Shown in pieces: positions 63,971-64,000 of a stretch of DNA of 64,000 nt. The stretch comes from Bacteroidota bacterium (GTDB taxonomy: Bacteria > Bacteroidota > Bacteroidia > Chitinophagales > Chitinophagaceae). The notes under the pieces are model-generated. The model had not been told where the DNA came from, did not search any database, and worked only from the letters and a program-made list of their open reading frames with translations. Location of the stretch: positions 25,415 to 89,414 of the forward strand of contig JAFDYG010000505.1 in the NCBI GenBank assembly GCA_018267545.1, in the 5' to 3' direction. How positions within the stretch are numbered: the first letter of the stretch is position 1; every line of letters begins with the position of its first letter. The translations under genes were made by a program, and so were the position numbers.

Positions 63971-64000
63971 AAAATCTAGACAACTTTGTCTAGAATACAA
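63971..64000 (-). promoter_or_regulatory. TetR operator within the efflux promoter
   Basis: TCTAGACAA-CT-TTGTCTAGA (63975-63994) is a perfect palindrome with 9-base arms. Read leftward, TTG (complement of 63998-64000), a 19-base spacer and TAGATTTT (complement of 63971-63978, one mismatch to TAnnTTTG) form a -33/-7 pair, with the palindrome filling the spacer. Bound repressor would block polymerase. Confidence 0.75.

Overview
The window looks like chromosomal DNA of a saprophytic, plant-glycan-degrading member of the Bacteroidota, probably Chitinophaga-like; the phylum is well supported and the family is inference. The reasons are two SusC/SusD pairs, a hybrid two-component sensor (HTCS), type IX secretion sorting domains of both the type A and type B kinds, several promoter candidates resembling the Bacteroidota -7 box TAnnTTTG, and many SGNH and alpha/beta esterases next to glycoside hydrolases. 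No rRNA, tRNA, CRISPR array or complete insertion sequence was seen. The given + strand is C-rich and G-poor almost throughout, so + genes are rich in C-ending codons and - genes in G-rich codons, as expected if the + strand is the lagging strand.

Region 1 (3-25167). After the 3' end of lspA, a tightly packed leftward operon runs from 20200 down to 271: SusC, SusD, an FAD-dependent oxidoreductase, a sodium:solute symporter joined in frame to a glycosidase-like domain, a 1544-residue protein with a helical carbohydrate-active-like part plus two SGNH esterase domains, a GH29 fucosidase, a CPA1 Na+/H+ antiporter and a beta-lactamase-fold serine hydrolase. Divergently encoded is a LacI-type regulator with an unusual IS1/InsA-like zinc ribbon at its N-terminus. 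Two palindromes lie between it and susC. An unknown AT-richer gene and a GH106 alpha-L-rhamnosidase follow it. Together this reads as a polysaccharide utilization locus (PUL 1) for a fucose- and rhamnose-containing, esterified plant glycan. A small RRM RNA-binding protein closes the region.

Region 2 (25378-37620) is mixed: a LamG/PKD cell-surface protein with a type B T9SS tail, a two-helix membrane protein, a Tat-exported metallo-beta-lactamase-fold hydrolase interrupted by one in-frame amber codon, a short unknown membrane protein, an MgtC/DUF4010 membrane protein followed by a polysaccharide deacetylase, a MacB/FtsX-type ABC permease, and a secreted protein with seven near-identical 134-residue PPC-like repeats and a type A T9SS tail.

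Region 3 (37613-50887) is a second, more conventional PUL aimed at pectin: an HTCS regulator divergent from SusC, SusD, an alpha/beta esterase, a CE12-type rhamnogalacturonan acetylesterase and a GH28 polygalacturonase. The last three genes are coupled by abutting or ATGA-overlapping junctions, and a strong terminator follows.

Region 4 (51029-64000) is accessory and house-keeping: an orphan TonB-plug-like protein, a seven-bladed FG-GAP protein with a small coupled gene, a secreted esterase divergent from a small secreted protein, a TonB-dependent receptor divergent from a LytS/LytTR two-component pair, an AT-richer ATPase of the DUF234 kind, an OafA-type acyltransferase, and a TetR/MFS drug-efflux pair with a perfect operator inside its predicted promoter.
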